Part shown: piece after piece, positions 1 through 11,352 of the stretch
How the letters are laid out: each line of letters starts with the position of its first letter
Position numbering within the stretch: the first letter of the stretch is position 1
DNA from: Rusavskia elegans
Lineage: Eukaryota > Ascomycota > Lecanoromycetes > Teloschistales > Teloschistaceae
Length of the DNA: 64,000 nt
Direction: 5' to 3'
NCBI GenBank assembly: GCA_011316305.1
Contig: SAUG01000027.1
Span: 297,329 to 361,328, forward strand
Notes under the pieces: model-generated
Seen by the model: the letters and a program-made list of their open reading frames with translations, nothing else
Database searches by the model: none
What the model was told of the DNA's origin: nothing
Translations under genes and position numbers: made by a program

Positions 1-216
1 AGTGAGATAGGTACGGTTGTATTGAGGTCGAGTTCCTCCGCAATATATACAGTTCATCGCTAATGCCGACGGCAACCCGAGGGGTTTCCAACGATTACAC
101 CTTTCTAATTAGTCTAACACTGGTTGTACATGTCATAGAATCCGAAGCGCCCCGCCAAGGGAATAGGATGCAGACATAGAAGAGCGGAGAGAAAGCTGAT
201 CGTATGTGTAGGGTGT

Positions 217-953
<737 letters not shown>

Positions 954-1287
954 GATGGAAGCTATGGAACGATGAGAGAAAGTGATTGTGGAATTAGATA
1001 CTCTGGAGGGTATTTGTAGGCAAACTGGTGGTGATGAAGAAGAGAAAGCAAAAAGCAAGACACAATAATGGTTAACGACGGACGACGGTCCGGTGCCAAG
1101 GCCAAACCTTCCAATTAGATCGTTGCTATTGGCTGACGATTCATGACTAACAATTGACTCATCATCTGCCGCATGCAAGTACTGCATTCAGATAGACCCC
1201 GAGTACCATTCAACTACCGAGGCTACACCCAAAGGTTCGACCTCTCAGATTGCTGTGCTTGATGAGTATTGTCGGGAGTGAATCACT

Positions 1288-2394
1288 ATGGCACATTGGG
1301 TTATCATCGGGAGCAGCAGAGGGATTGGGTTTGAATTCTGCAAACAGCTGGTAGCTCGCGGTGACAGCGTGTCAGCTACAGTGCGAGGGGATATCTCTCG
1401 AGCATCAAACCTTTGGACCCTGGCCGGATCAAGCGACCAGGGGACCCAGGGGGCATGCCGACTTCTTGAATGCGATGTCACATCCGAGACCAGCATCAAT
1501 GTCCGTAATACGAATACAATCATGTTGACTGACATTAACCTGACGCCCATCCTCTAGAGATTCACGCAAGATCTGGCACTCATCCACGGCCCACAGACCA
1601 GCCTTGATTTCGTCGTTATAAATGCTGGTATCTTGAAGTATCCCAACGTAAGCGAGGAGCAACCATCGAGGCGGCACATTCTGATGGTGATAGAGAGCTA
1701 CTGAGATGTGCCATTTTCTGCCTCCAGACACATATCTGACACTGATTGCAAACAGTTCATACAACGACTTTGCTGATCATCTTCACACAAATACCATAGG
1801 GCCCATAATATGTGCCAATAGGCTCCTGGCAGCAGGCATATCGATCGGTAGCATAGTCTTCGTGTCCAGTGACTCAGGCTCTGCTACCAAGTTCCGTGCC
1901 TTTGAGGATGGGTTTGTACAAAACATGTCTCCAAGCGAAACTGGAACCGTTTGACGGGAGAATCCATAGATTTGCAGCCTATGCAGCGTCTAAGGCAGCG
2001 CTGAATCAAGCACTCAGAGTTGGTGATTTCGTAGCTGTTGTGGGTCCACTGCTGAAATCAGATAGCATATGGCTGCGGAGCTGCAACGGAAAGGAAGCCC
2101 TACGACCATCTTGGCTATGCATCCAGGCGAAGTTGCGACGTAAGTCAACTTTGCGGGTAATGAGCCCGTGAGAATATTGACAAGGGCTAGTGACTTGGCC
2201 AACATAGCAGTGGATTGGGAGGTTGAAGGCATCATCTCGGTGGAAGAATCCGTATCAGCCATGATTGGAGTAATCGAGACAAGGACGATACATGACTCTG
2301 GGAAATTCTATACGTGGGAAGGAAAGGTGTTAGCTTGGTGGCTGTCGTGGTTGCGGGTAAATGCTGATTTTTTAATTAGGAGCACCCGTGGTAG
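1288..2394 (+). CDS. short-chain dehydrogenase/reductase (SDR), C-factor-like
   Basis: NAD(P)-dependent oxidoreductase of the classical SDR fold; substrate unknown. My model has eight exons: 1288-1500, 1558-1647, 1694-1707, 1756-1911, 1970-2018, 2066-2139, 2185-2326, 2380-2394. It gives 250 aa, the normal SDR size. The Rossmann motif GSSRGIG is near the N-terminus, INAG at about residue 93, and the catalytic YAASK follows an SSDSG segment. The C-terminus reads YTWEGKEHPW, as in fungal C-factor-like SDRs. Exon 3 is only 14 nt, but it joins a TE/IS segment expected in the family, so I prefer it to a read-through. All seven introns are 45-58 nt. The exact substrate cannot be inferred, since neighbours are unrelated genes. 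Confidence 0.88.
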
Positions 2395-2584
2395 AACTGA
2401 TCACAACCGGCAGTGGTGTTAATATCGTCGGTCGAAAGTTAAATCACAGCTTGGTCGCGGCTTGAGTGATTGGAATCGATCAATGGGATGCAGTGTCAAT
2501 CCAACAGAGTGCCTGAGCCCGAGACATCTCAATCAATGTCCGGAAGAGTCGAGGCTATTACCCAATATCTTGATGCTTAGCTTT

Positions 2585-3530
2585 CTATTCCTTGTAAGAC
2601 CTAGTAGCTTCCACGGATTTTGGCTTCGACATGCAACCGATCGTGTGTGGCTCCCGTTTTTTCTCCGCAAACCGACTACGTTCCTGGTCTTTTGGAAACC
2701 CACCTTCGCGCTTCTCTGCTGATTCCCTCTTCCTCCGCTTGCGCTCCTTCTTCGCCTCGCGCTTTTTCTCTAGGCCCGCTGCCTTTTTCTTTGCTCGCAA
2801 CTGGGCGCGATCATTGACTGCCCAAGGTTTGCACAAAACTTCTTGGTAAAAGGTTGCATTCTCGGCCCAAGCTGTGGCCTCTTCATTGGTGGTGCGGACA
2901 AGAGCTTTGAAGGGGACACATCAGCAAAGGTGGTAAGGTTGCCTGTAGTGTTTGAACGTACAGATCCTCTCCAACGTCACCTGCTTCTCGCCCCTGAACT
3001 CGCTGACACCGCCTTTTATCTTCACAACAGAGCCGACGTCGAATAAGTTTAGGTTGACTTTGCCTTCGGATGTGGTGACAACATGTTCGTCATATTTTGG
3101 CGCGAGGGCCTTGTTCAATGTGATGGCGCCGTAAGCGTCGACGGAGGTGTCAATGATAGGCGTCACTGTACGAGTGTCCTTTTTGCAGAATACTTCGATG
3201 GTCAGACCACTGCTGTCATCTAGGGTCATGATGATGCGGTTGGGATAGACGTCGAAAGCGACGATGACACCGACAAGACGGATCCATTTGATAGGATGAT
3301 TGCTGTAAAAGTATAGATTTTGACCTGGAAGACCATCAGTATGTGGGAACCAATCCTCGCCAAGCGGTATGCTGCGAGAAGGGATTTCGAGTCGTACCCT
3401 CGAAGCCTGTGCGTGACCTCAGTGCATGCACATCCGTCGCCGTCAGCCGAGCCCAAGTTCGATATGTCGGTGATAAGCCAAAACAGTAGGACGGATAGAA
3501 CACCAAAGGCCCCAAGGATGTATTTGGCAT
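2585..3530 (-). CDS. STN1: CST complex subunit STN1 (telomere capping)
   Basis: OB-fold subunit of the CST (Cdc13/CTC1-Stn1-Ten1) complex, which binds single-stranded telomeric DNA and recruits polymerase alpha for C-strand fill-in in the nucleus. Three exons: 3398-3530, 2962-3324, 2585-2904, with introns of 73 and 57 nt; 271 aa. The diagnostic block LTATDVHALR, then GFEGQNLYFYSNHPIKWIRL, opens the OB fold. It continues through MTLDDSSG, a beta-strand-rich segment ending near LERIS, and an AEN...VLCKPW segment. The C-terminal third (about residues 195-271) is a Lys/Arg/Glu-rich, probably helical tail. The start ATG at 3530 is the first ATG in frame. Fungal Stn1 proteins often have further C-terminal winged-helix domains; here none is seen, as in other short Pezizomycotina forms. 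Confidence 0.9.
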
Positions 3531-4162
3531 AGCATTTTGGTCGTTGTAACGATGCCTACGAAGATGTGCAATGACCGTACTGTCGTTTGGCTAAAGACTG
3601 GACGAGTGGTAGGAAGCCGCTAAGGAATCGTTATAGTCAGGATCAAGCGGTTGCAATTGAGTCTCATGGCGGGAACATCCTTCTACATATGTCGATGCAG
3701 TCCGTTAACCTCTTGATATCTTTTCACTTTTCTCGACTATCTTCAAAAGATCTTGGACTTTTTGATCAATGGTGATCTTGAAGCGGATGCGCCAAACAAT
3801 TTACTCTCTCGTTCATTCTCCGCCTTCTTACCGAATGGATAATCATTCATTACTGCATCTCAACAGAAGCATCAGGCTCACTCGCACTTGCATCCATACA
3901 GCTTGCGAAGAGTTAGGTAGGACGTACCATGTTTGTGCAAACATTGGAACCTCAGACCCTTTTGCATTACTGTAGAATCAATGGATGCCGCCCATCAACC
4001 GATAGTTCCTGTCCAGATCTTGAACGGCCTGATACGTCTGTAGGCAAACAAGCCTCATGTTAAGGCGCTGATATAACGAGCTGTATCTGTCTGCATTCTG
4101 TTCTCTTCTGTTCTTCCACTTCAGTCACCCTGCAAATAATACAAAAGTTGCCTACATTCAAC
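3531..4162. other. intergenic region, divergent promoters
   Basis: About 630 nt between the start codons of STN1 (minus) and the secreted Cys-rich protein (plus). Only short open frames without family features are present. It must hold both promoters, but I see no clear TATA box or repeat that I can assign. Confidence 0.5.
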
Positions 4163-4825
4163 ATGACACCACTGCCCAAATCCCTGCTCCTTCTTACCTT
4201 CCTTGTCGTCTTCCTGTGCCTACATGAATCAAGTGCTTCGAAACGTGACAATACCGTCAATTTCTCGCAGGCAGTCGTCCAAATCTCCGGTACTGGTAAC
4301 TCAGCATCCCAAAACAGCAACACCCAGGGTAGCAGCTCCCAAAGCAGCAGCTCTCAGGCCAACAGCGGCATCCAAAATGGCAATACTCAAAACTCAGGCT
4401 GGCAGTCTTATACATCGCCAGCCGCATCACCGAGCCCAGCACTCGGTGTATGCCCTGCCAACCAAGGATGGCCTAGGAGCCCCGGCAGTTGTGACAGCGG
4501 TTACGTCCCCTTCGTTCCGTCGAGTGCGGCCAGCGACCCAAAATGTCCTTCGGGAACAGCATCGTGTCAAATGACAGGCCATCCAGGGTTCTGCTGTCCC
4601 TTCTCCTCTTGGTGCTGTATCGACCTCATTCATCAGGCAGCATGCTGTCCTGTAGGAACATGCTGTGAGGGCGTAGTGCAATATGGATCAGCTGGACCGC
4701 CGGGAGGTTCGATAACCTCGTCGAATGTGAACAGCCAAAACAACGCTGGAAATGGGAGGTTACTGGTGCCCTTGATGGGCATGACATGGGTGACGCTGCT
4801 CTTCATTGATAGCATAGCTGGGTAG
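4163..4825 (+). CDS. secreted cysteine-rich, probably GPI-anchored protein
   Basis: Not assignable to a named family. The first ATG in frame is at 4163 and gives 220 aa without introns. Residues 1-25 are a signal peptide (charged start, then LLLLTFLVVFLCL, then small residues). Residues about 35-90 are a low-complexity Ser/Gln/Asn/Gly region. A core of about 80 residues then has 12 cysteines, including four adjacent CC pairs (FCC, WCC, ACC, TCC). The last 25 residues are hydrophobic after a small-residue segment (NAGNG), as in GPI-anchor signals. This order is typical of cell-wall or surface proteins and of some effector candidates in fungi. An effector role is inference only. Upstream lies the divergent STN1 gene. 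Confidence 0.8.
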   Translation: MTPLPKSLLLLTFLVVFLCLHESSASKRDNTVNFSQAVVQISGTGNSASQNSNTQGSSSQSSSSQANSGIQNGNTQNSGWQSYTSPAASPSPALGVCPANQGWPRSPGSCDSGYVPFVPSSAASDPKCPSGTASCQMTGHPGFCCPFSSWCCIDLIHQAACCPVGTCCEGVVQYGSAGPPGGSITSSNVNSQNNAGNGRLLVPLMGMTWVTLLFIDSIAG

Positions 4826-5090
4826 AAAAAAACAATACCATTATGAGGAATCATCAGAGTGCAGCGCGTTTCTGAGAAATCGTGTTCAGCATGCAATCAT
4901 GTTACTCATTGATGATAATACAACGGTCAAGCCTTTCATGGCCTTTGATGGCTCATGAAGCAAGTCAAATTCACGATAGGACTGTCTCGTCGTACCACTG
5001 AGTTGTTGCGCAGCTTCTCGAGCTGCTGTGTCGTCCACCAGCATCTACACCTAGTGACTCTCTGAAACGAACCCACCCCTCGTGGTCCTC

Positions 5091-5974
5091 CTACTGGTTG
5101 CCCCTCTTGGCGTCCTCCTCATCATTCTTGGGGACGCTGACCATTTTCGGAACGGAGACGGAGTTGAGATTTCGCATTGCCTGCCATACGCAAATTAGCA
5201 ACTGTATGAAGAATGGTCTCGCCTTCAATGATGACACAGCAGCAAGTGGTGACAAGCAGCTCCCACACACCTGCCACCACCATGTATCCCAGGTAAATGA
5301 CCACATCCACCAAGCCCAGCCCTCTCCATAATGAACCCACCACCAGGGGTCGAACAGTTGCTCAATACTTACGTTCTTGAAGGAACTATCAGGCAATTCA
5401 CCGCCCCACTTATCCTGGACCTTGGTGATCTTGCCTGTGTCTTTGTCGTAAAAGATGTTGATTTTGCTCTCGATGGTTTGTTCCTTCGAGATGCCTTTGG
5501 TGACATAACGAGTCTTCAGGTCCATGCCGATAGGGTTGCCGCCGCTGACAACTTCATGATGAAGACGCTCGATCTCGGAGAAGGCGGTCTGGAGTCCATA
5601 CTGTGCATCACGTCAGCAGACGGCACGCGTGGTCCAGATTGAAGCTTACCCATTGAGGTTCAAACTGCTTGCGGCCGGTAGCGATGGTGATATTGTCCTC
5701 AAATACGCCATTGTCGTCCCATAGAGAAAGCTTCTTCAACGATGGACGACCAGCAAAAAGCTGCAAGGGTACTCAGCAAAAGCCACAGATGGCGGGGAAA
5801 GAGATATTATACGTCAAGGACGCAGCCAACCAGCGTCTTTTGATGCTCGTCAAGAGTAACGCCAGGCGCAGTTTTGATGTTGGTGTTCTCGATACCGAGG
5901 TCGGAGCCTGCTACAGGCAAGTTTAGCGATCAAAAATCGGCGATGCTAGTGGTAGAAGACCAACCTGATGCCAT
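5091..5974 (-). CDS. conserved fungal NTF2/SnoaL-like protein
   Basis: Conserved fungal protein of unknown function with the look of an NTF2-like (SnoaL) fold: a short alpha/beta domain with ...LSLWDDNGVFEDNITIATG and a YGLQTAFSEIE...HHEVVSGGNPI segment. Five exons: 5965-5974, 5813-5907, 5650-5760, 5373-5600, 5091-5180; 177 aa. Introns are 57, 52, 49 and 192 nt. The first coding exon is only 10 nt. Its acceptor may be at 5907 or, keeping frame, 5910. The last intron is a multiple of three with no in-frame stop, so retention would insert 64 residues very rich in Trp; see findings. The C-terminus is charged (PKNDEEDAKRGNQ). NTF2-like folds bind small hydrophobic ligands; no substrate can be named. 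Confidence 0.82.
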
Positions 5975-6326
5975 GTTGCGAGTTTGCTGGATAATTGATC
6001 GATGAGTGTAATATGGCAGTAATGGGGTTCGGATTGGAATGGATCTGAAACTTCTTGCACTTGCGGTAATGGAAGAGGAACGCATGAGAAAAGGGCGGAG
6101 TGAAAGATTATTGAGGGTAATTACCTAGACGCGAGGAGATGTTGTTCATTGCAGCTTGACCGTCATAGTTGACATCATGACACTTCATCACTAGTGTCGG
6201 AGCGAACACCAACCGGCGAGCCGCGAGAGACAGGGTCCCGTATTCGTAACGAACACGATACTTGTGAACGTGAGGCCAAGGTGTCAGATCCATCGCTATT
6301 CGAACCTTGCCGTTGACTTTTGGCAA

Positions 6327-6857
6327 TCAAGACATCCGGTGACCTTCGGTGGCTGTTTGCAGGATTTCCTCTTCGAGCCCAGGAACATGCATACAGACGA
6401 TGCCAGCTTGTTCCAGCTTGGACTGTCCAGCGTTGGCAGCAACGAACGTGTCAGGTTCCTTTACTCCAATGTAGACAGTCTTGATTCCTTGATGAATGCC
6501 TGACTGAGTGGCTAAGATTCTGTCGACACACGGGACATTGCCGGCTGATCGTGACTGACACGGTTCTATGGTGGTATACAAGACGGTGTGTGGTGGCAGA
6601 ACCGCGTCAGCTTGTTCGTCGGTAAGGCCTGCAGCATCAGCTCCGAAGTACTTCTGCAAAGCACACTGCTCTGCGTGGGTATTGCCCGGCAACTCCAGCG
6701 TATAGCCAGTCGACAGGATCCGGTTGGCTGCTTCATCAACGAGAACCGCTCCTACTCGAAAATTCCAGGGCTTGGGAGGCGATCGGCGTGCAAGCGACAG
6801 TGCATAGCGCATGTACTCTAGATGGTCCAAAGGAGCAATATGGGGAAGGTTGTCCAT
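6327..6857 (-). CDS. RIB2: DRAP deaminase-type cytidine deaminase-like protein (riboflavin pathway)
   Basis: Zinc-dependent deaminase of the cytidine/deoxycytidylate deaminase superfamily. It most resembles the fungal Rib2 deaminase domain, which deaminates the pyrimidine intermediate 2,5-diamino-6-ribitylamino-4(3H)-pyrimidinone 5'-phosphate in riboflavin synthesis. One exon, 176 aa. The active site is HAE at residues 61-63, with zinc cysteines C100 and C110 in EPCQSRSAGNVPC. The wide Cys spacing is a trait of this branch, unlike the usual PCxxC. The end HVPGLEEEIL is also characteristic. Yeast Rib2 carries an extra pseudouridine synthase domain; this protein is the deaminase alone. The symbol is by homology only. 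It is transcribed in the same direction as the NTF2-like gene 350 nt downstream. Confidence 0.83.
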   Translation of the reverse strand: MDNLPHIAPLDHLEYMRYALSLARRSPPKPWNFRVGAVLVDEAANRILSTGYTLELPGNTHAEQCALQKYFGADAAGLTDEQADAVLPPHTVLYTTIEPCQSRSAGNVPCVDRILATQSGIHQGIKTVYIGVKEPDTFVAANAGQSKLEQAGIVCMHVPGLEEEILQTATEGHRMS

Positions 6858-8046
6858 GGCAGGGCGACACTCCGTGAGCTGATCAATGGGATAAGTCCAA
6901 AAGCTCGATCCCGATCCTTCAATACTGTGTTTTAACTATATACCACATAACAACCTCGTATGTTTGAAGCTGAAACTCTCACATCTTTTAGCTGTAAATC
7001 TATACTGTAATATCTGAGAAAATCCAGTACGCGCGAGCAAAGGTGGTTGAGGGCGAAGGTCTCCGAAAAGCGGGGTAGTTCCGGCGGCAGCGAGTGAGAG
7101 ACGACGGGGAAGGTACTTGTATGCGCCTATTTATATAGGTGTATAGCTACGCTGGAACAAGTATCGTCTCAAAAAGCACAAGCCACTTACAAACCACGCG
7201 AGCCACGCACGAGGGACAGCCGAAGGATGAATCTGACAACTTGATCACCAGGCTGATATACATTTTAATGCCCCGCAGCCATAATCATCGTCGCGGGCTG
7301 AGACGATTGACTCTGGATGGGAGCAACCCACTCTTCTCCATGCCGTCCCCTCAGTCGCCAGACCAGATCCAACCTACCCTCGTGGTAACCCGAGTGTCTA
7401 CTCTTTGATCGGCGAGTGCATCACCAGAGGTCAGACTGGACGTCCTTTGAATCATGTCGCCTTGGTCAGCTTCAGCTTGAGCCTTGCGAATGCGCGCGTG
7501 TCGTTCCTATTGGATCAGTCACTGGAGCCTCTTCAAGGATGTCTTCCTCCCGCGCTCCGCAACCGCTGCCTGAACTTGTTTGTGTGCTTTGCCTTGTGAG
7601 GTATTCCTGTTGCATAATCGTCTGGTTCGTTATTAAACTCTGCTGGACAAGAGGGCAATAATGACCCCAAATGATTTCCCATCAGCTCTACAAAAGAAGG
7701 TTCACCCAGCCCCTTGCCAAGTTAACAGCGAAGGAAGTAGACCGTACCACACATAATCACTGCGCCCATGGTGGGAACTTGCTGAAGACATGAAACATGT
7801 GAGGAACTTCTTCTTGGAAGCTGATCCAGACAACCTAATCGAATGCCGCTGCGCCCGGATTTGTTCATATATCTATGGCCTCTCCGTCTCTCACTTGTTC
7901 TAATCGTCTATCTTCATCAGTCTCAGTCCTTACAGCAAAGTGCCGCAGAAGCAGTCGTTCCTTTCCAGCTTCTTCATTTCTTTGCATTGTATTCTTCTCC
8001 CAAGTCTTACTACCAGCCTTTTCTCTTTGCCATTACAGCAAATCCA
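6858..8046. other. intergenic region
   Basis: About 1.2 kb between divergent genes. A TATA-like string TATTTATATAGG lies at 7129-7140, but no gene that would use it is evident nearby. The stretch just before 8047 is C/T-rich, as is common before fungal start sites. Open frames here (for example 7139-7408 and 7405-7661) lack family features. Confidence 0.5.
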
Positions 8047-8793
8047 ATGCGGTCTTACTCCCTCGCCACCGCTCTGCTTGCCCTTCCTTTCATAAACACA
8101 TCAAGCTTCACCCACGCTACGTCGGAGCTCCATCAACGTGATAGTGATATGACAATAGCCGTTACCAATCATTACGGAGCGCCGTTACAACTGTCTTTCG
8201 GTGTCAATGCGGGGGTTCCCGGTTTCAGAGGCGACCCTCAACCGACGACGCTGGATAAAGATGCCACGAGTACTTATGCTGTGCCTTCCGGATGGGCAGG
8301 CAGAATCAACGTCGGCAAAGTCGATCATGGCGACAACAGCAAGATCGAAGGTAGCTTTTACGGAGCGGGCAAGGGTGACATTGATGTCTCCTATGTTGAC
8401 GGATACTCGGTACCTATCACCTGCTCTGCGGGTGGGAAAGTCTTGTCCGGCTGCAATATCGAGCTTATGGATCGAGGATGCAATGCCCCTGACCACGTAT
8501 CTGTATGGGGGCCCGATGGCAAACCCGCGCTTTGCTCCAACGGCATGAGAGGCAGCAACTGGGGCCCGCCCTCTTCATTCTTTGCGCCCTGCGCTGGCGC
8601 AGCATATACCTTCCCGAAGGATGACATGGCGAACGTCGGCATGATCTCCGAGACCCAGATTTCATGTTGCATTGGGACTTCTTGTGATCCATCGCCAAGG
8701 CAGCACAAGCGAGACCTCTCAAGCACCAAGGCAAATGCTCCCTCACTGATGCCTCGACAGCACAAGCTGCACAGACAAATCCATGGACAATAA
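8047..8793 (+). CDS. secreted thaumatin-like (osmotin-fold) protein
   Basis: Predicted secreted protein of the thaumatin/osmotin-like group found across filamentous fungi. I place the start at the ATG at 8047 because it begins a clear signal peptide (MRSYSLATALLALPF). The frame is open to an earlier ATG at 7843, but that extension is compositionally unlike the family. It gives 248 aa without introns. The mature domain begins with an ITVTNHYG-like strand (IAVTNHYGAPLQLSFGVN). It contains SFYGAGKGDIDVSYVDGYSVP, in which the DVSYVDG motif is typical, and eight cysteines ending in SCCIGTSC. The last about 30 residues are basic and Gln/His-rich. Such proteins may bind glucans or act on the wall; that is inference. 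Confidence 0.8.
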   Translation: MRSYSLATALLALPFINTSSFTHATSELHQRDSDMTIAVTNHYGAPLQLSFGVNAGVPGFRGDPQPTTLDKDATSTYAVPSGWAGRINVGKVDHGDNSKIEGSFYGAGKGDIDVSYVDGYSVPITCSAGGKVLSGCNIELMDRGCNAPDHVSVWGPDGKPALCSNGMRGSNWGPPSSFFAPCAGAAYTFPKDDMANVGMISETQISCCIGTSCDPSPRQHKRDLSSTKANAPSLMPRQHKLHRQIHGQ

Positions 8794-9712
8794 GGTGTCG
8801 GTGGTCCGGGTTTCCCCTCTTACGCACTTGATGTGCCTCAGTCTTTCATACCTTCTTGCACCGCTGGCGGCCAACTTACTCAAACTTCGATTCTCAACTA
8901 TACCCACATTCGTTAACTACACCTACATTCGTTAGCTATACCTACGTTTGTTGATTATACCCACATTTTTATGATCATCCATTCTTTCATTATTGGATTC
9001 GCAGCAAGATTGGCGTGCAAGGCAATGGAATTGTTAGGTCGTGTGGGTTGTTCGGGGATGGATATGTCACTCTTGCCTTGTTCGAGTACATGGCGCACCG
9101 AGGTTCTGGCGTAATTTTGTTTACATAGTGCTGAAGCTGGCATTTTCTTCAAGCACAGGCGTGTATGTTAGAACGAGTGTAAGCGGCGATCTGGAGTTGG
9201 TGCTATAATTCGAGTTTACTGGGATGTACTTTGTCAGTATAGGCTTCCTATACATACTTTCCTAATGGCGTTGGAAATGAACATCTTGTTAACCTGAAGT
9301 CATAAGATTCCTTGAACTGATAGTTGAGACTGCTGGAAGAAGACAATTTTGCGAAGTCGAATAAAACTGGCATAACCACCTTGGACATCAAGCTGTCCGC
9401 CACTCGACAGCCGTGAATACCACTGGGACTAACGCCATTTAAATCACTCTACATTGCAAAAGGTCAGTGTCCATTAACAGTCATCCAAACCGGACGGCCT
9501 CGCAGGGGTCAAGGTGCCCAAGTTGATTGCATAGCGACTACGGAGTACCTTAAGGTTGCGCCTGGTCTTTCGTAGGGCTGAAAACCACTGTACGCGTCCA
9601 CTCTTTCGCGTTGCACAAATTTGTAGATCGTCAACCTTGGCAGGACAACGTCCTTGCAGTACATCAACAGCAGTTCCTCCTTGTCATCCATTACTCAAAA
9701 TTGGTCTGAGAG
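8794..9712. other. intergenic region with a 19-bp tandem repeat
   Basis: About 920 nt between the thaumatin-like gene and the J-protein gene, both on the plus strand. It holds a four-copy 19-bp tandem array at 8898-8973, listed separately. Otherwise I see only short open frames without family features. Confidence 0.55.
8898..8973 (+). repeat. four-copy 19-bp tandem repeat
   Basis: Four consecutive 19-nt units at 8898-8916, 8917-8935, 8936-8954 and 8955-8973. The consensus is near CTATACCTACATTCGTTAG. The units differ by only a few bases each, with the last most diverged. The array lies about 100 nt after the thaumatin-like stop codon, so it would fall in or near that gene's 3' untranslated region. 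Confidence 0.85.
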
Positions 9713-11087
9713 ATGGAGGACGTATCAGAGAACCCGCCGAAAGACGTAAATCCTTACACCACCCTCAACCTGACTCCTACCGCGAGCGCCGCAGAGATCA
9801 GAACCGCATACAAGAAACTTGCTCTGAAGCATCATCCAGGTAAGGTTCAACTCAGAGTATCGCCATGCGTCTACCATAGCTCATCAACAATCGTCTACAT
9901 CCCGTTACCAATCCCTCTCTTGACCTAACTCTTGTGGCTCTCCCACAGACAAAGCCGAAGCATCGCACAAATCCTCAGCGCACAGCACCTTCCAAAACAT
10001 CGCCTTCGCATATGCTATCCTCTCCTCGCCTCACCGCCGCACCCTCTATGACACCACCGGCTCCACCTCCGAAACCCTTTCTTCCCTCTCAGACGACGAC
10101 GACTTCAACTGGCTATCCTTCTTCCGCGCTCAATACTCCTCCCTCTCTGCCTCCGTCCTCGATGACTTCTCCAATACCTATAAGAATTCCGACGACGAAC
10201 GCAAAGATTTGTTAGCGGCGTATGAGAAACACAAAGGGAAATTGAATGGGGTGTACGAGGAAGTCATGTTGAGTAATCCTTTGGAGGATGAAGACCGCTT
10301 TCACGGGATCATCGATAAGGCAATCGAGGATGGAGAGGTCGAGGGCTATAAAGCTTACGTGAAGGAGACGAAATCCTCAAAGGATGCGAGGATGAAGAAG
10401 GCGAGGAGGGAAGCGGAACATGCGGAGCATGAGAAAAGGGCCAATGCAAAATATCAGTCCATCTTTGGTGGGGATGGAAAAGGCGCCAGTGCTGTCAATG
10501 GCTCCACAACTAGCGCCAATGAAGGCGATGAGGATGTCAACCACGCAGAACCCATGACCAAGCGTCAGAAAAAAGCGATGAGGGGACACGGTGACTTGGG
10601 CAATCTGGCAGCCATGATCCAATCTCGTAATAAAGCTCGAGGAGAAACGTTCTTCGATAACCTGGAGGCCAAGTACACGGGTACGTCTACTTCGGATAAG
10701 GGAGCAAAGCGGAAAGCGGAGGAAGAACCCGATGAGGAGGCATTCCAGAAGACGAAAGCGAAGATGGCGAAAGTGAACGCCGAGCGTGAAGAGAAGACCA
10801 GGCCGAATAGCAAGGCCGGAAGCAAAACCAAGGCAGCCCCAAAGGGTCGGAAAGCCAAGGCCGCGGCGGTAGAAGAGGTAGCCGAAGAACACGAAGACGA
10901 GGACATCGATCTTGGAGAGCAGAGTGAAGGTGCGGAGGACGACACGGAAGCTGATGGCGAATTGGTGAAAGAAGGTGTCAAACCGAGAACGAAGTCGAAG
11001 CCGAAAGCAAAGGCGCAGAAGGGCAAGGCAAAGAAGGCCGCGGCACCGGCGGCAAAGAAAAACACGAGAAGTCGTGCGAAGAAATGA
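9713..11087 (+). CDS. J-domain protein, DNAJC9-like
   Basis: Hsp70 co-chaperone; the animal counterpart DNAJC9 also handles histones H3-H4. Exons 9713-9839 and 9949-11087, one 109-nt intron, 421 aa. The J domain lies at about residues 15-80 (NPYTTLNLTPTASAAEIRTA) with the HPD motif split by the intron: HHP|DK. The middle region contains the DNAJC9-type segment SNPLEDEDRFHGIIDKAIED (about residues 185-205), which continues into GEVEGYKAY. The C-terminal half is Lys/Glu/Ala-rich and disordered, with acidic patches and basic repeats ending in KKNTRSRAKK, fitting a nuclear site. Overlapping minus-strand frames here are shadows of this biased composition. The gene ends 265 nt before the convergent stress-protein gene. 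Confidence 0.88.
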
Positions 11088-11352
11088 CCTATCAGTGTCA
11101 CCTGTTATGTGGCCAAGTCCTCTAGATCCAGCAAGGGGTGCCGAGATCGAGGTCGTTTGCGAAGTTCAGCATCAGCTATGGCGTTCATGGAATCAGAAAG
11201 GGAGCATCTGATAGCGTTCTGCTGTATTAACTCATGACGAGTTTCTCGTCCTGGAAGGTATTTACATCTCCTGTTTACAGACCATGTCTGATCTCAACCG
11301 CTCAATCACGCTGAAGATATTCCCTCATTCAACCCATGCCATCCCAAGAGGG

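Noticed and set aside
8898..8973. CRISPR-like array
   Set aside because: The units are directly adjacent without spacers and the genome is eukaryotic; this is a minisatellite.
10377..11101. Minus-strand frames opposite the J-protein gene
   Set aside because: They mirror Lys/Glu/Ala-rich coding sequence and have Phe/Leu/Ser bias typical of antisense shadows.
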